From an uncultured Alphaproteobacteria bacterium (GTDB lineage Bacteria; Pseudomonadota; Alphaproteobacteria; RF32; CAG-239): 40,184 bases of DNA. This document shows, one piece after another, positions 39,660 to 40,184 of the stretch; position 1 is the first letter of the stretch; each line of letters begins with the position of its first letter. The notes under the pieces were generated by a model that was given only the letters and a program-made list of their open reading frames with translations, did not search any database and was not told the DNA's origin. The stretch lies in the NCBI GenBank assembly GCA_944391375.1, contig CALXTJ010000006.1, positions 1-40,184 on the forward strand, in the 5' to 3' direction. The translations under genes and the position numbers were made by a program.

Positions 39660-40100
39660 ATGAAAATCCATATTATCGCTATCGGTAAATGCAAAAAAAA
39701 TTCGCCGGAGGCTGAGTTAATCGGTGAGTATATTAAGCGTTCGGCTTGGGATATAATCATTAAAGAAAAAGATAATTCCACTCAGGAAGCGGAGGCCGAA
39801 TTTTTAATTTCGTCCATACCGCAGGGAGCTAAAGTGGTAGTTCTTGATGAACGCGGTGAAAATTTAAAAAGTACGGAATTGGCCCACAAAGTTGAAAGTT
39901 GGATGCTAAACGGCTGTTCGGATATTTGCTTTTTAATCGGTGGGGCCGACGGACATCTGGAAAGCACCCGCCGCCGTGCGGATATGGTCTTATCATTTGG
40001 AAAGCTGACTTTGCCGCATATGTTGATGCGGGTAGTTTTAACCGAACAAATCTACCGGATGCAGACCATTATTAACGGACATCCTTATCACCGAGAATAA
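39660..40100 (+). CDS. rlmH: 23S rRNA (pseudouridine-1915-N3)-methyltransferase RlmH
   Basis: 146 aa from the ATG at 39660, with GGAAAGGAAG just upstream. An upstream frame from 39606 is rejected because it overlaps the direct repeat and lacks a start signal. SPOUT-family features: MKIHIIAIGKCKK, VVVLDERGENLKSTELA, FLIGGADGHLE (SAM-binding knot) and LPHMLMRVVLTEQIYRMQTIINGHPYH at the C-terminus. It methylates the decoding-region stem-loop of 23S rRNA. The last 84 bases of the window contain nothing recognisable. Confidence 0.96.
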   Translation: MKIHIIAIGKCKKNSPEAELIGEYIKRSAWDIIIKEKDNSTQEAEAEFLISSIPQGAKVVVLDERGENLKSTELAHKVESWMLNGCSDICFLIGGADGHLESTRRRADMVLSFGKLTLPHMLMRVVLTEQIYRMQTIINGHPYHRE

Positions 40101-40184
40101 AATTTTTGGCTATGTCACAACAAATGGTTGATTTTTGACGAGAAATAGCGTACAAGAATAGTAGGAAATAGTACCACCGAAGGA

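Overview
The window is a chromosomal segment of a low-GC member of the Alphaproteobacteria. The clearest lineage marker is gcrA (28292-28744), a cell-cycle regulator essentially confined to this class. Gene orders typical of the class support it: rpoZ-rsh-acpS, rplU-rpmA-obgE-rsfS-rlmH, SPOR-nagZ-tatA, rpsB-tsf and an mlaEFD-lipoprotein operon. The low GC and the recurring pilin-like proteins with a GRSMVEMLGVLAIIGV N-terminus suggest an uncultured, possibly host-associated lineage; that last step is inference.

Layout. 1-268: a compact structured RNA with its own promoter, then recG. 2355-6689 (minus): a retrograde/anterograde phospholipid transport operon (mlaE, mlaF, mlaD, auxiliary lipoprotein) ending in alr. 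6790-13300: a complete type II-C CRISPR-Cas system. It consists of a tracrRNA (minus), divergent cas9 and cas2 (plus), an array of 22 repeats and 21 spacers read on the minus strand, and cas1 (minus) on the far side of the array. 13364-14004: two tandem 260-bp units built on the 3' end of a tRNA-Ala(GGC) gene. 14134-15522: two paralogous membrane proteins. 15705-17519: rpsB-tsf with a structured leader. 17831-20149: parE and a small membrane protein. 20278-21193: a riboswitch-like structured leader and the first pilin-like gene. 21245-23636: SPOR, nagZ and tatA (minus). 23755-25887: xthA, an S41 peptidase and rpmG. 25940-28744 (minus): gcrA, mutT, a second pilin-like gene and xerC. 28900-33918: an exported unknown, rpoZ, rsh, a DUF2062 protein and acpS. 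33964-35540: a lipoprotein and an exported thermonuclease. 35626-40100: rplU, rpmA, obgE, rsfS, an inserted pair (third pilin-like gene and a Fic-like protein), and rlmH.

The most interesting system is the CRISPR-Cas locus. Each repeat contains a near-consensus promoter (TTGACC, 17 bp, extended -10 TGaTATGCT) pointing into the next spacer, so every crRNA could be transcribed separately, as known for Neisseria type II-C. The tracrRNA can be read directly from the sequence: a 23-nt anti-repeat, a bulge, a lower stem, then two hairpins. Its promoter interleaves with that of cas9. The repeat nearest cas1 is truncated in a way that keeps its promoter but loses its crRNA part, and it lies 2 bp from the cas1 stop codon.

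Other points of interest are two unassigned structured RNAs (42-155 and 20341-20546), the tRNA-derived tandem units, the dispersed pilin-like family (two members share an upstream region with an A13 tract), and a Fic-domain regulator. That Fic protein has Gln in place of the catalytic His, lies behind a palindromic operator, and is flanked by 23-bp direct repeats.
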